From: a virus
IMG/VR virus record: IMGVR_UViG_3300047300_000136
Coordinates: 1-34,023 of that record
Strand: one strand, 5' to 3'
DNA: 34,023 nucleotides
Of the stretch, positions 25,916 to 34,023 are shown piece after piece; the stretch's first letter is position 1; each line of letters opens with the position of its first letter. The notes beneath the pieces were generated by a model, which was not told the origin of the DNA, did no database searches, and saw nothing but the letters and a program-made list of their open reading frames with translations. The position numbers and the translations under genes were made by a program.

Positions 25916-26413
25916 TTAGTTCGCTTGTTTATTAGCGATTTGTTGGATAATTGAAAGTAATTCTTCTTCAGAGGAACCGTTATAGTTTTGTAACATATCG
26001 ATTAAGTCATCTGAAGCACCAGGAGTCGCAGCAGTCTGAGTAACGCCATCCTGTCGAGAGAACTCTCGAATGTCTGACTTTTGCTCTTCATGCTTTTCTT
26101 CTTGCTTATACCCGATTAGGTCTCCATTGTCATTTAGCCAACTTGAAATTGACTGTTCATTGACTTCATCTAAATCCTTAAGGATTAAACGGGCAGCCTT
26201 AGAGTTGACTCCCTTGGATTCTAGGACTGACTTGATTGTTGATTCTTTTTCTTGACGTTCGAACTTTTCAAGTTTTTCCATCAACTCCTTGATACGCTTT
26301 TCATCAGCACGCTTTGCTTTACGAAGGTCTTTAATACCATTCGTATCTTCATTGCCGCCTTGAACGTCGTAGTCCAGGTCATCATTGTCTTCCCAGTTAT
26401 CGTTGCTTCTCAT
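25916..26413 (-). CDS. Scaffold-like acidic coiled-coil protein (165 aa)
   Basis: The position immediately upstream of the capsid gene, the small size and the composition fit a capsid scaffold protein. Residues 1-25 are very acidic (EDNDDLDYDVQGGNEDTNG), 27-80 form a Lys/Glu-rich coiled coil (LRKAKRADEKRIKELMEKLEKFERQEKESTIKSVLE), and the C-terminal end is helical (DDLIDMLQNYN, EEELLSIIQQIANKQ), as scaffold capsid-binding tails are. It has no protease motif, so the scaffold would leave by another route or by host or other phage proteases. Confidence 0.7.
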   Translation of the reverse strand: MRSNDNWEDNDDLDYDVQGGNEDTNGIKDLRKAKRADEKRIKELMEKLEKFERQEKESTIKSVLESKGVNSKAARLILKDLDEVNEQSISSWLNDNGDLIGYKQEEKHEEQKSDIREFSRQDGVTQTAATPGASDDLIDMLQNYNGSSEEELLSIIQQIANKQAN

Positions 26414-26430
26414 GCAACCTTCACCCTTCT

Positions 26431-26436
26431 ATTGTA
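26431..26436 (-). promoter_or_regulatory. Possible -10 box before scaffold/capsid genes
   Basis: TACAAT on the minus strand lies 18 bases before the scaffold ATG, within a 120-base non-coding gap. The -35 region is poor (3 of 6 at best). A local promoter for scaffold and capsid is plausible, but weak on sequence alone. Confidence 0.3.
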
Positions 26437-26501
26437 GTTAGTTCGCAGACCACAGTTGCAGTTCGGGGAAACTGGCTGGCTTCTACTCCTAGTCTTGTAC
26501 G

Positions 26502-26528
26502 CCTGACGGGGCTAGTCGGTCCGTCAGG
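26502..26528 (-). terminator. Hairpin in gap before scaffold gene
   Basis: CCTGACGG (minus 26528-26521) and CCGTCAGG (26509-26502) form an 8-bp perfect stem with an 11-base loop, five bases after the stop of the 397-residue gene. No T-tract follows, so read-through is expected. Confidence 0.5.
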
Positions 26529-26533
26529 GATTC

Positions 26534-27727
26534 TTAGAACTGTCCAGTATTTCTTAGTGGCTGGCCAGTACGACCCATTCCAGATGAGCCTTGGAATGAG
26601 GCTTCTTCAAGCGCCTTTAATTGTTCGCGCTTACGTTTTTCTGATGCAGTACCTTTAAACACTTCTGCTTCTGCAGCAGTACGGTCATACTTGACACCAG
26701 ACTCGCTATAAATATCACCAAGGAAACTTGTGATTGGCAGGTATCCAGCAATAGTGCTGTAGCCTTCAAGGGCTGTAGCCTTATCTACACCCAACTTAGC
26801 AAGTTCTTCTGCTGTGCCAAGTGATGTACCAGAAAGACCTGCAGTAACTGCAGCACCGCTAATTTCAGCAGCAGCAGCCTTAGTCTTAAGTTCCTGTGAA
26901 CCCTTAGCAGGGTCAAGAAAGAACTTGACTAGGTCTGTATCACCAATACCATAGAGTGCCTTAAACGCATCCTTTGTATTTGTATCAGCATTCTTGACTC
27001 GTGTAACTGCTGTAGATACACGGTCTTTAAATTCAACTGCAGATATATCTGCTCCGATTACCTTAGCCATTTCCTTTTGGCGAGCAAGACGAGACTTAGC
27101 ATCTGTTACTGTTCCAAAGTAATCTGCAATACCATACTGCTTTAGTGTTTCTGAGTAATCATTTTCAAGTTCAAGATATGTAGCCTCATCAAGAGCATTA
27201 AGTCCTGCAGCAACACGCTTTGTGTTGCCATCAAAACGAGCAAGATATGCAGGTTCTGTCTTGAGTTTTAACTTAGCCTCATTAGCACCAATGTTTTGTT
27301 GCATGTAGCCTTTAATTGTTCCAACTAGTTCATCAAGACCGTAGAACTTAAATGCTTCTTCTAGGATTGCATATGCATCCTTATCAACCGTAATCTCAGT
27401 CTTCTTACTTCCATCTGGATTAAGACCTTGAGAAACATTGTATGCCTGGCCAGCAGCCTTTGTTTCTGCAGAAAATGACTGACCGCCACCAGCATTAAGG
27501 ATTGCAGCAGCATCACGACCAAGGTTGTTGCCGATTAGTGGACCCTGAACTGGTCCAGTTGTTGGCAGTCCAGTAATAACCTGCGGCTTAAAGCCTGGTA
27601 CTACACCAGTTGTCGGTGCTGCAGCAGGTGCCTTTGCGGGACCAAGATTAAGAATCTTTCTTTCTTCAGCAGTAAGCGTTTGTCCGCTTGTTAACTTTGC
27701 TAATGCCGCTCTTGAATCTACAGCCAT
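26534..27727 (-). CDS. Virion-cluster protein of unknown function (397 aa)
   Basis: The protein begins one base after the stop of the 502-residue gene. Residues 1-110 are Ala/Pro/Gly/Thr-rich and flexible. From 118 on the protein is helical and charged (YAILEEAFKFYGLDELVGTIKGYMQQNIGANEAKLKLKTEPAYLARF), with many Lys/Asp/Ala helices. It ends with a Gly-rich tail (GSSGMGRTGQPLRNTGQF). No enzyme motif is seen. With its two upstream neighbours it may form the inner-virion or ejection set of a short-tailed phage; that is inference from position between portal-side and capsid genes. Confidence 0.55.
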   Translation of the reverse strand: MAVDSRAALAKLTSGQTLTAEERKILNLGPAKAPAAAPTTGVVPGFKPQVITGLPTTGPVQGPLIGNNLGRDAAAILNAGGGQSFSAETKAAGQAYNVSQGLNPDGSKKTEITVDKDAYAILEEAFKFYGLDELVGTIKGYMQQNIGANEAKLKLKTEPAYLARFDGNTKRVAAGLNALDEATYLELENDYSETLKQYGIADYFGTVTDAKSRLARQKEMAKVIGADISAVEFKDRVSTAVTRVKNADTNTKDAFKALYGIGDTDLVKFFLDPAKGSQELKTKAAAAEISGAAVTAGLSGTSLGTAEELAKLGVDKATALEGYSTIAGYLPITSFLGDIYSESGVKYDRTAAEAEVFKGTASEKRKREQLKALEEASFQGSSGMGRTGQPLRNTGQF

Positions 27728-27728
27728 A

Positions 27729-29237
27729 TTATGCCATCAATCCGAATGACTCAAGGATTGAAGTAGCATACTTGGCAGCCTCTTCCTTAGCATTCTTTGT
27801 CTTAGCCCATGATGGGTTCTGTCGTAAAAGTTTATTAAAATCCGTCATTGACATATTGCCATTGATTGCATCCTGAATATTGCCATCAAAGATGTCAATA
27901 GTATTTGGATTCAATTCAAGTGTGTCAGCCTTCTGGTAGATATAGTTACTAGCCAGTTCCTTGACACTTACATTATCGCTAATCTTGTCAGCGTAGCCTT
28001 TGTAATTTGACTTAGCAATCTCGATAATCTTTGCCTTTGTAGCATCTGTGTTAGTTCCATTACGAAGGTTGTCTGCTACATATTTAGTAACCTGCTCACG
28101 TGATAACTTAACTCCGTAGTCACGTGCATGTGCAAGAATTGTATCGACATCCTGTGCAGCACCTGCACCAGACTTCATAAGAGTATCAATATCACTACCC
28201 TTAATTGCAGAACCAGCAACCTTACCCATAAGCAAGGCAACATCTGTCTCGTTAAGATTCTGACCAGTTATAGTTCTTCCACCATCTGATGTGGTCGTTG
28301 TGTACTGAACTGCCTTACGCTCAGCAGCATTAAGTAACTTGTAATACTCATCATGCTCAGCCTTAGTTGCTGGACGTCCTACATAGCGAACAAAAAACTG
28401 GTCAATATCGCTTGCAGCATCTTGACGGTTTGTGATAACCATGTCATATGTTGTGCGAGATGTCTTGCCAGCGCCCTTAAAGTCGTTAGCCATCCAGTCG
28501 CCAAATGTCTTAACATCTGTCTTGCCATATACGGAGTAATCATTGACCGCAGATATAGAGAACTGATTTACAAGATATTGAAGACCCTTATCAAAATCAG
28601 GGGCTGAGATATTCTTTGATTCAAATGTAGACTTGCTAATTGAACCAGAGTCATACAACTTCTTAAACAAGCCATCAAGACCACCAGGAGTCTTCTGTGC
28701 GTCATTAAGAATCTCGGCGCGAATCTTGTTATAGTCTGTCTCAACAAACACATGCTGGTCTGTTGTAGCCTTTGGCATGCCAACAGAATCGCCAGGTGTT
28801 TTTACATTAAGACCAGTACGTGTAGTCGTATAGACATACATTGGCACTGATTCAGTGCTTCCAGGGACAATACCCTTTACAGCCTGATTGCCGTTCTCAT
28901 CTACATTTACAATAAGACCATACTTCTTTACAGCCTCTTCGCCAAATGGGTCAAGTGCTGAAGCATTTTCCTGAAGTTTCTTAGCAGTCTTCTTCTTCTT
29001 TGCCTGCTCGCTCTTAGTTCTATTTGGAGTAGCAGTCGCAACTTCTTCTGGAGTAGCACCAGCAGATGTATAGTCTTGAAGAATAGCATTATAGACTTCT
29101 TGCCAATTCTTGTACTTATTGATAACAAATGGAGCGTTTAGTTTGTCCCAGTTAGATGGCTGACTATTGCCACCATTCTCCTGTAGTTTCTTATCTGCCC
29201 ACTCTAGCCAATCGGCTATCTGACTCTTAGTTGCCAT
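27729..29237 (-). CDS. Virion-cluster protein of unknown function (502 aa)
   Basis: The protein is helical and rich in Lys, Ala, Asp and Thr. It starts with IADWLEWADKKLQENGG, has a Thr/Lys-rich linker (about 65-95), a VDENGNQAVKGIVPGSTESVPMYVYTTTRTGLN beta block and long helices thereafter (DAASDIDQFFVRYVGRPATKAEHDEYYKLLNAAERKAVQY near 270-312). The FFVRYVGRPATKAEHDEYYK segment is the sharpest motif, but I do not recognise a family. It lies directly after the giant protein, 14 bases away, so the three genes probably form one functional set. Confidence 0.55.
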   Translation of the reverse strand: MATKSQIADWLEWADKKLQENGGNSQPSNWDKLNAPFVINKYKNWQEVYNAILQDYTSAGATPEEVATATPNRTKSEQAKKKKTAKKLQENASALDPFGEEAVKKYGLIVNVDENGNQAVKGIVPGSTESVPMYVYTTTRTGLNVKTPGDSVGMPKATTDQHVFVETDYNKIRAEILNDAQKTPGGLDGLFKKLYDSGSISKSTFESKNISAPDFDKGLQYLVNQFSISAVNDYSVYGKTDVKTFGDWMANDFKGAGKTSRTTYDMVITNRQDAASDIDQFFVRYVGRPATKAEHDEYYKLLNAAERKAVQYTTTTSDGGRTITGQNLNETDVALLMGKVAGSAIKGSDIDTLMKSGAGAAQDVDTILAHARDYGVKLSREQVTKYVADNLRNGTNTDATKAKIIEIAKSNYKGYADKISDNVSVKELASNYIYQKADTLELNPNTIDIFDGNIQDAINGNMSMTDFNKLLRQNPSWAKTKNAKEEAAKYATSILESFGLMA

Positions 29238-29251
29238 AAGTATTTAGTCCT

Positions 29252-32200
29252 TTATGCTGTATATGAATCTCGTGAGTAGTAATCAAGAATTGATGCAAAC
29301 ACTGCTCGGTTTGCTTCTTTAACAGTTAAATCTCCTGTTGCATATTCTGCAATCATTTGCTCAAGGGCTGCCTTGCGCTCGCGCTTTAACTGTGTAAAGT
29401 TATCTGTATTGCGTAGTACTGGGTCTTTTGACATGTTGATGAATGAGCGAACTGCGTTTGTCAATACAAGCAACTTGCTTCGTGTTCCAGCATTTACGTT
29501 AATGCTTGTATTTGCTAGCATCTCTTCAAGGCCATTAAGCATGCGCTCTTCTGTAGCAATCTCATTACCACCAGCAGTAAGTGATGCCTCAAGCAATGGA
29601 TTAGATGCCTTAAGCATCTTACGTGCAGCAGTTGCATTTTCAATAATAGCCTTGCGTGCAGTGCTACTTGCTGTCTTAGAGAGAGCATCCTTTTCATTGC
29701 GAGCAATATCGTAATAAGCCTGCTTATCGCGGTTTACCATTACATCAGTAAGGTACTTCTCAACTGACTTATCTTGAAGAAGGTCTGCTGCTTCTAGCCA
29801 AGCATATGTACCAGCATCAAATTCGCCCATACGTGGTGCTAGGATAAATGCTGCTTCACCGTAGGTATCAATTAGGCCCTTGTTTGAAATAGCCCAGTCC
29901 TTAAGTGCCTTCGTCTTGGCAATCTGAACCTTAGTTGTCTTCTCATCACGAGCAATTGTGTATACCAACTTGCCTGGATTCTGACCAATAAAGGTAGCAA
30001 GCGCCAACTCATATGGGTCCTGAACGTCAGCGCCATGCTTCTTAGTGATTGCATCAACTAAGTCAAAGAATTCAGAGCGTAGTGTTACGAATCCGACTTC
30101 CTTTAGGTAGTCTGGAACATTAACACTCTCCTGAACTGATGGCGCAAGCGGAGCAAATATACCTAGTGCTGCACGAACTGCAATAATGTTATGTGCTGAG
30201 ATACGGATATTCTTTAGATATTCGTACTTCTCGCCTTCTGTTGCATCAGGAGAAAGCATCTTTCCTTGTGATGCATTATAAGCAATAGCCTGCATAGCAG
30301 CAGTAGCCTCTTGCTTGTTCTTGTCATCCTTATTAAGAATAGTCCAAGTCTTTTGAAGTGATGCAGGAACTAATGCACGAACAATATCCATGCCTTCACC
30401 AATATTACCAAGAGCAATATTGTCTAGTTCTTCCGCAGCCTTCTGACCCGTAGAGCCACCCTTGCCAAGCAGGTTCTTCATGCCCAGCACGCCAAGTGCT
30501 GCAATAGGACCAGATAGGGTAGGCATACCTGAATCTGGAGAGAATGATGGGTTAGCCAACTTTAACTTCAACGTAAAGTCGTTGAACATTGGTTGCTGGA
30601 ATCCTGAATTGCCAGTCAATGTACGCACTGTGCCATCTACTGTCTTAAAGATAATATCGTCCATAGGCATCATTACATATGGGTCGCCTTTAGCATCTGA
30701 ATAAATCATGCCAGCAGAGTCAAGACCAAGATGCGCTAGACGCATACGGTACAGAACTCTTGGCGCTACATCCTTTAGGCGATATGTTCTGCGCCAGAAG
30801 TCCTCAGTTGCACGGTAGAAGCGACCTGTATTGCGAACAGATAGAGCAAAGTTTGTGCGGATAAGCGGGTTATCTGCATACTTAAGAACTGTATCTGCAG
30901 CCTGATTAATAGCAATCTCAACATACTTACGTGTTACTTGCTCTTCAATATCCTTAGCAACTTCGTCGTATGAACGACGACCGCTACCACCATTGTCTGC
31001 AATAAACTTAGCAAGTACAGCCTTTTCTTCATCCTTCTGAACCTTGTAAAGATTCTTGCGAATGCGAGTGTATGCAATCATAACTGCTGGCTGACGGTAC
31101 ATTTCTGTAACCTGACGGTCCATAAACTCGAAAGCCTTATTACCTAACTTGGCGTATACGCCTTCCATGTCGGTCAAACCCTCAATGTTAAGTTGAGAGT
31201 ACATACGACCAGCAGGCTGGAAGCCCTGTGTAGCCTTTTCGAATTCATCAAATGTAAGAGACTTAGTTGCTCGACGCAACTTATCTGGTACATCAGTAAG
31301 TGTTGCAATCTCTTTTTCAGTAAGTTCTTCTTGCTTACCCTTGATTGCATCAAATAACTTGCGGTTAAACTTCTCAGATGAGCCGTGGAATGTAGCGTAT
31401 AGGTCAAGAAGAGTGCGGTCTACTTGGTCTACTACAATCTCAGCACGTGGTGTGCCACGCTGAATAAGTTCGCTAGAACGAGAAGACATCTTCAAGAATT
31501 CAGATACTGCTTCATTATCTATAATCTTGTAGTAGATATTTTTCGAAATCTTTTCTGCGCCATCTTCGCCAATTGTCTTGACGAGTTCTTCATTGCGAAC
31601 TACGCCAATAGATGCAAGGGCTTCTTCTTTAGCCTTGCGGAAGTCTGCTGCAGTTTCAAGTGCGTTATTCTCAAGAAAGTTCTTTGCTGGGTCAAATGTG
31701 CGTGTTCCTGTATCGCCATTTAGAACCTTACGGTTTCCATAGAAACGCTTAACAAAGTTCTCAAAGTGAACTACTGCTACACCACGACCATCAAAGATAT
31801 GAGCCTTAGCCAAGTCGCGAGTATCAAGCATACGTCCTGTAGCACCAGATACTGTATCAATTTCCTTGAGCAACTTGTCATAGTTATTCATCTCAACAAG
31901 GTTTGCTGCAATGCTTGATTCAACTCGACCTGTAAGAGATGCAGAACCTGCAATAGAGCGAGCAGATGAACTCATAATATGAGCACCGTGAGTCAGTCCT
32001 TCTACAAGGAACTGTGTCTCTTGTGTGTCCTTACCCCAAAATAGGCGTGTAGCCTCACGTGCTGTTGCAGTACCAACGTCTGCAGCGCTAAGCAAGTCTT
32101 CACTAATACCCTTTTCAGCAGCAATTTGCTTGCGAAGAGCAAGGCGCTTTTCGTATGTAATAGCCTCAGAAGCGCGAGTACCCCAAAGGTTAGCCATACT

Positions 32201-34023
32201 AGAGCGCAAGCCCTCAGCAGACTTGCTACCTGTGTGAGCAGTAGCAATCTTACCCATCTTATGTCCCTGACGTGTAACATACTTAAATATGTCTGCGCCT
32301 GGTGCTGTAAGCAAGAACATCATTGCTTCGTCAATACCGCTTCGAATACCAAGACGTGGGAAGAGTGTAAGCAATGACCAAGCATTGACAAACTCTCCAG
32401 CCATATGTGATTGTGTTGCACCACGTGCAGCCATAATAAGATTCTTTTTGCTCTTAATATTGGCTACAGTCTCAGCAATCTCCATGTAGTTAAGAGAACC
32501 AATACCCTTTGCTTCTTGGAATGGGTGAATAATTCCAGATGACTCGTAATGAATACCGTCATCACCTTGTCGTAATCCAACTGTTCCCAATTCATCAGCA
32601 AACTCTGGTTTTACTGTCAACTTTTCTACGACAGATAGACCTTCTTTATCACCAAACTTAGACTGCAATGTCTTCTTAATGAGTTCATCACCAAGTGGGT
32701 GGCCATCTAGTCCATATCGCTGCATAATTGCATAATAAGTATTGCGAAGAATAATAACCTGGTCATTAGCCTCAGCATTAATAAACTTATGTGTCATAAA
32801 GTCCGCAAGGTCACGTGGAAGAACTTGACGGAATGTATCTCGAACTACATCTGCAGTCTTAATAGCATCTTCACCAAGAAGAATCTGACGACCTTGTGTA
32901 GAACGGCCAAACTTCTGACCAACCTTTTCACGGAATGACATCTCAGACCAGAACTTCTTAACATCTGTAATGTTTTCTGCAGCAAGTTCGCCCTCTTTGG
33001 CTGCCTTTGTGAAAATATCCCAGGCATCTTTGCCTGACTTTTCAATTTCTTCTGTACTCTTTGCAGGATTAAAGAAAGAATCTATATACTTTCCAAGTCC
33101 CATATCAAGACGACGCTGATTCCGAGCAGTTGCAATACCATTACGGAAGAACTGAGTACCATCCACCTTGCCAGAAAGTAACTTAGTTACGTTTTCTGCT
33201 TTGCTAAAATAGTCAACTGCTTCTTTAGCATCAAAAATCTTGTTACGAACAAGCATATCAATTGCTTCGTCGTTATTATAGCCAGCAAATTCATCTTTAA
33301 GAGCACGTGCTGCTGCATTTTTTTCTGCAATTGTAGGAGCATCTGCAATCTTCTTAGCAGCAGGACCAAGTCCTGTATCCCATAACTTAACAATGTCTGG
33401 GTTCTCACGGAAAATATCACGAACAGCCTTGCTGCCATGCTCTTCAATCTGCTTGAGCATTCTGTCTGAACGCGTCATAAACTTTGTGCCAAGCATAGGC
33501 AACTTAGATAGACCACCAGTAACGTAAGTTAGCGGGTCAATAGCCAACTGATATGCAAAGTCAATGTAGCCAGATACATTCTTTGTCTTACCATCAATGT
33601 AATCCTGATGCAATGAAGCCTTTAGTGGCTTAGTATCTAACATACGTGCAATGTCTCGGCCAGGTGAAACCTGTGCATACTTTACGCCATCAAGTACTTG
33701 CTTAAACTTTTCAGGTTCGTTATAAGCCTTTTGTAACGACTTAAGAAACTTATCATCTACTTTACCGTACTGCTCAACAATCTCTCCTGGCTTTAAGCCA
33801 GCAATTAGACCTTGTGCTACAGCAACGTCGGTTGCACCAAATACCTTGATGGCCTCATCAAGTGCGCCATTGTCATAGATGTTCTTGCCATCCCACGCAT
33901 CCTTAAATGTCTTCTTGCTCCAGAGTTCTTCACCCTGTGCAACCTGACGTGCAACCAAGTATGGTGTATTAATGACACGGTTGTAGACACCAAGTGCCTT
34001 AAAAATTCCGATTAGTGGAGAAG
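29252..34023 (-). CDS. Giant virion-type protein, 5' end outside window (at least 1589 aa)
   Basis: The reading is open to the right edge of the window: 21 in-frame residues (SPLIGIFKALGVYNRVINT and following) precede the TTG at 33958, so the true start lies outside and the protein has more than 1589 residues. It is mostly helical and charged. Segments include a hydrophobic AWSLLTLFPRLGIRSGIDEAMMFLLTAPGADIFKY, a basic-aromatic FALSVRNTGRFYRATEDFWRRTYRL followed by RVLYRMRLAHLGLD, and PSFSPDSGMPTLSGP. No lysozyme, polymerase or protease motif is visible. Its size and position upstream of scaffold and capsid fit an internal or ejection protein delivered with the DNA, as in N4-like and other short-tailed phages. 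This is inference. Confidence 0.7.
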   Translation of the reverse strand, partial: SPLIGIFKALGVYNRVINTPYLVARQVAQGEELWSKKTFKDAWDGKNIYDNGALDEAIKVFGATDVAVAQGLIAGLKPGEIVEQYGKVDDKFLKSLQKAYNEPEKFKQVLDGVKYAQVSPGRDIARMLDTKPLKASLHQDYIDGKTKNVSGYIDFAYQLAIDPLTYVTGGLSKLPMLGTKFMTRSDRMLKQIEEHGSKAVRDIFRENPDIVKLWDTGLGPAAKKIADAPTIAEKNAAARALKDEFAGYNNDEAIDMLVRNKIFDAKEAVDYFSKAENVTKLLSGKVDGTQFFRNGIATARNQRRLDMGLGKYIDSFFNPAKSTEEIEKSGKDAWDIFTKAAKEGELAAENITDVKKFWSEMSFREKVGQKFGRSTQGRQILLGEDAIKTADVVRDTFRQVLPRDLADFMTHKFINAEANDQVIILRNTYYAIMQRYGLDGHPLGDELIKKTLQSKFGDKEGLSVVEKLTVKPEFADELGTVGLRQGDDGIHYESSGIIHPFQEAKGIGSLNYMEIAETVANIKSKKNLIMAARGATQSHMAGEFVNAWSLLTLFPRLGIRSGIDEAMMFLLTAPGADIFKYVTRQGHKMGKIATAHTGSKSAEGLRSSMANLWGTRASEAITYEKRLALRKQIAAEKGISEDLLSAADVGTATAREATRLFWGKDTQETQFLVEGLTHGAHIMSSSARSIAGSASLTGRVESSIAANLVEMNNYDKLLKEIDTVSGATGRMLDTRDLAKAHIFDGRGVAVVHFENFVKRFYGNRKVLNGDTGTRTFDPAKNFLENNALETAADFRKAKEEALASIGVVRNEELVKTIGEDGAEKISKNIYYKIIDNEAVSEFLKMSSRSSELIQRGTPRAEIVVDQVDRTLLDLYATFHGSSEKFNRKLFDAIKGKQEELTEKEIATLTDVPDKLRRATKSLTFDEFEKATQGFQPAGRMYSQLNIEGLTDMEGVYAKLGNKAFEFMDRQVTEMYRQPAVMIAYTRIRKNLYKVQKDEEKAVLAKFIADNGGSGRRSYDEVAKDIEEQVTRKYVEIAINQAADTVLKYADNPLIRTNFALSVRNTGRFYRATEDFWRRTYRLKDVAPRVLYRMRLAHLGLDSAGMIYSDAKGDPYVMMPMDDIIFKTVDGTVRTLTGNSGFQQPMFNDFTLKLKLANPSFSPDSGMPTLSGPIAALGVLGMKNLLGKGGSTGQKAAEELDNIALGNIGEGMDIVRALVPASLQKTWTILNKDDKNKQEATAAMQAIAYNASQGKMLSPDATEGEKYEYLKNIRISAHNIIAVRAALGIFAPLAPSVQESVNVPDYLKEVGFVTLRSEFFDLVDAITKKHGADVQDPYELALATFIGQNPGKLVYTIARDEKTTKVQIAKTKALKDWAISNKGLIDTYGEAAFILAPRMGEFDAGTYAWLEAADLLQDKSVEKYLTDVMVNRDKQAYYDIARNEKDALSKTASSTARKAIIENATAARKMLKASNPLLEASLTAGGNEIATEERMLNGLEEMLANTSINVNAGTRSKLLVLTNAVRSFINMSKDPVLRNTDNFTQLKRERKAALEQMIAEYATGDLTVKEANRAVFASILDYYSRDSYTA

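Overview
The window is most likely a 34 kb piece of a tailed double-stranded DNA phage genome, and the most probable host is an AT-rich actinobacterium. The actinobacterial assignment rests on a phage WhiB-like iron-sulfur regulator (11452-11724, Cys12/39/42/48 plus a GWWG motif), a DUF4192-like protein and a TIGR03299/DUF932-type protein. Low G+C with A/T-ending codons and AAGGAG ribosome sites suggests a small-genome freshwater actinobacterium (acI/Nanopelagicales type), but that is inference. No integrase, repressor, tRNA gene, CRISPR array or insertion sequence is visible, so a lytic lifestyle is the simplest reading.

The layout is two convergent arms. The plus-strand arm (60-11963) is the early/middle, DNA-metabolism arm. 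It holds a probable OB-fold ssDNA-binding protein, a TIGR03299-type protein, a winged-helix protein, a RecB/Cas4-type nuclease, a DnaB/RecA-type ATPase, a PD-(D/E)XK resolvase, a DnaG-type primase split over two frames, a DUF1599 protein, a metallophosphoesterase, a sigma-like factor and WhiB. Many very small genes lie between these, and at least five encode zinc-ribbon-like proteins of 33-58 residues. The genes are packed with ATGA/TAATG overlaps. Internal punctuation is a classic terminator at 1047-1089 and a promoter plus long hairpin leader at 5309-5389 ahead of the nuclease.

The arms meet at 11964-12137. This interval carries a possible three-way-junction RNA (11971-12048) followed by a strong hairpin (12072-12106) able to terminate transcription from both sides.

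The minus-strand arm (12138-34023, read right to left) is the late virion and lysis arm. It starts beyond the right edge inside a giant virion-type protein (at least 1589 residues visible) and continues with 502- and 397-residue unknown proteins, a scaffold-like protein, an N4-gp56-family major capsid protein, small basic and zinc-binding proteins and a probable head-tail connector. An Ala/Ser heptad-repeat tail fibre, an Mtd-N-like protein and three paralogous adhesin-like proteins (two with glycine-rich C-terminal domains) follow. Next come a 660-residue tail-type protein, a cluster of small membrane proteins, a Pro/Glu-rich stalk protein with signal peptide and C-terminal membrane segment, and a CHAP-domain endolysin. 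No tape-measure protein or tail sheath is present between connector and fibres, which favours a short-tailed (podovirus) particle. Terminase and portal genes are presumably just beyond the right edge, and a DNA polymerase, if present, beyond the left edge.

The most unusual elements are: a leader hairpin whose loop is complementary to the downstream ribosome-binding site; a primase that appears to need a +1 frameshift at TTTT; a 14-codon CxxC micro-ORF fitted exactly between two virion genes; GC-rich hairpins inside three early genes; and a modular stalk protein in the lysis region.
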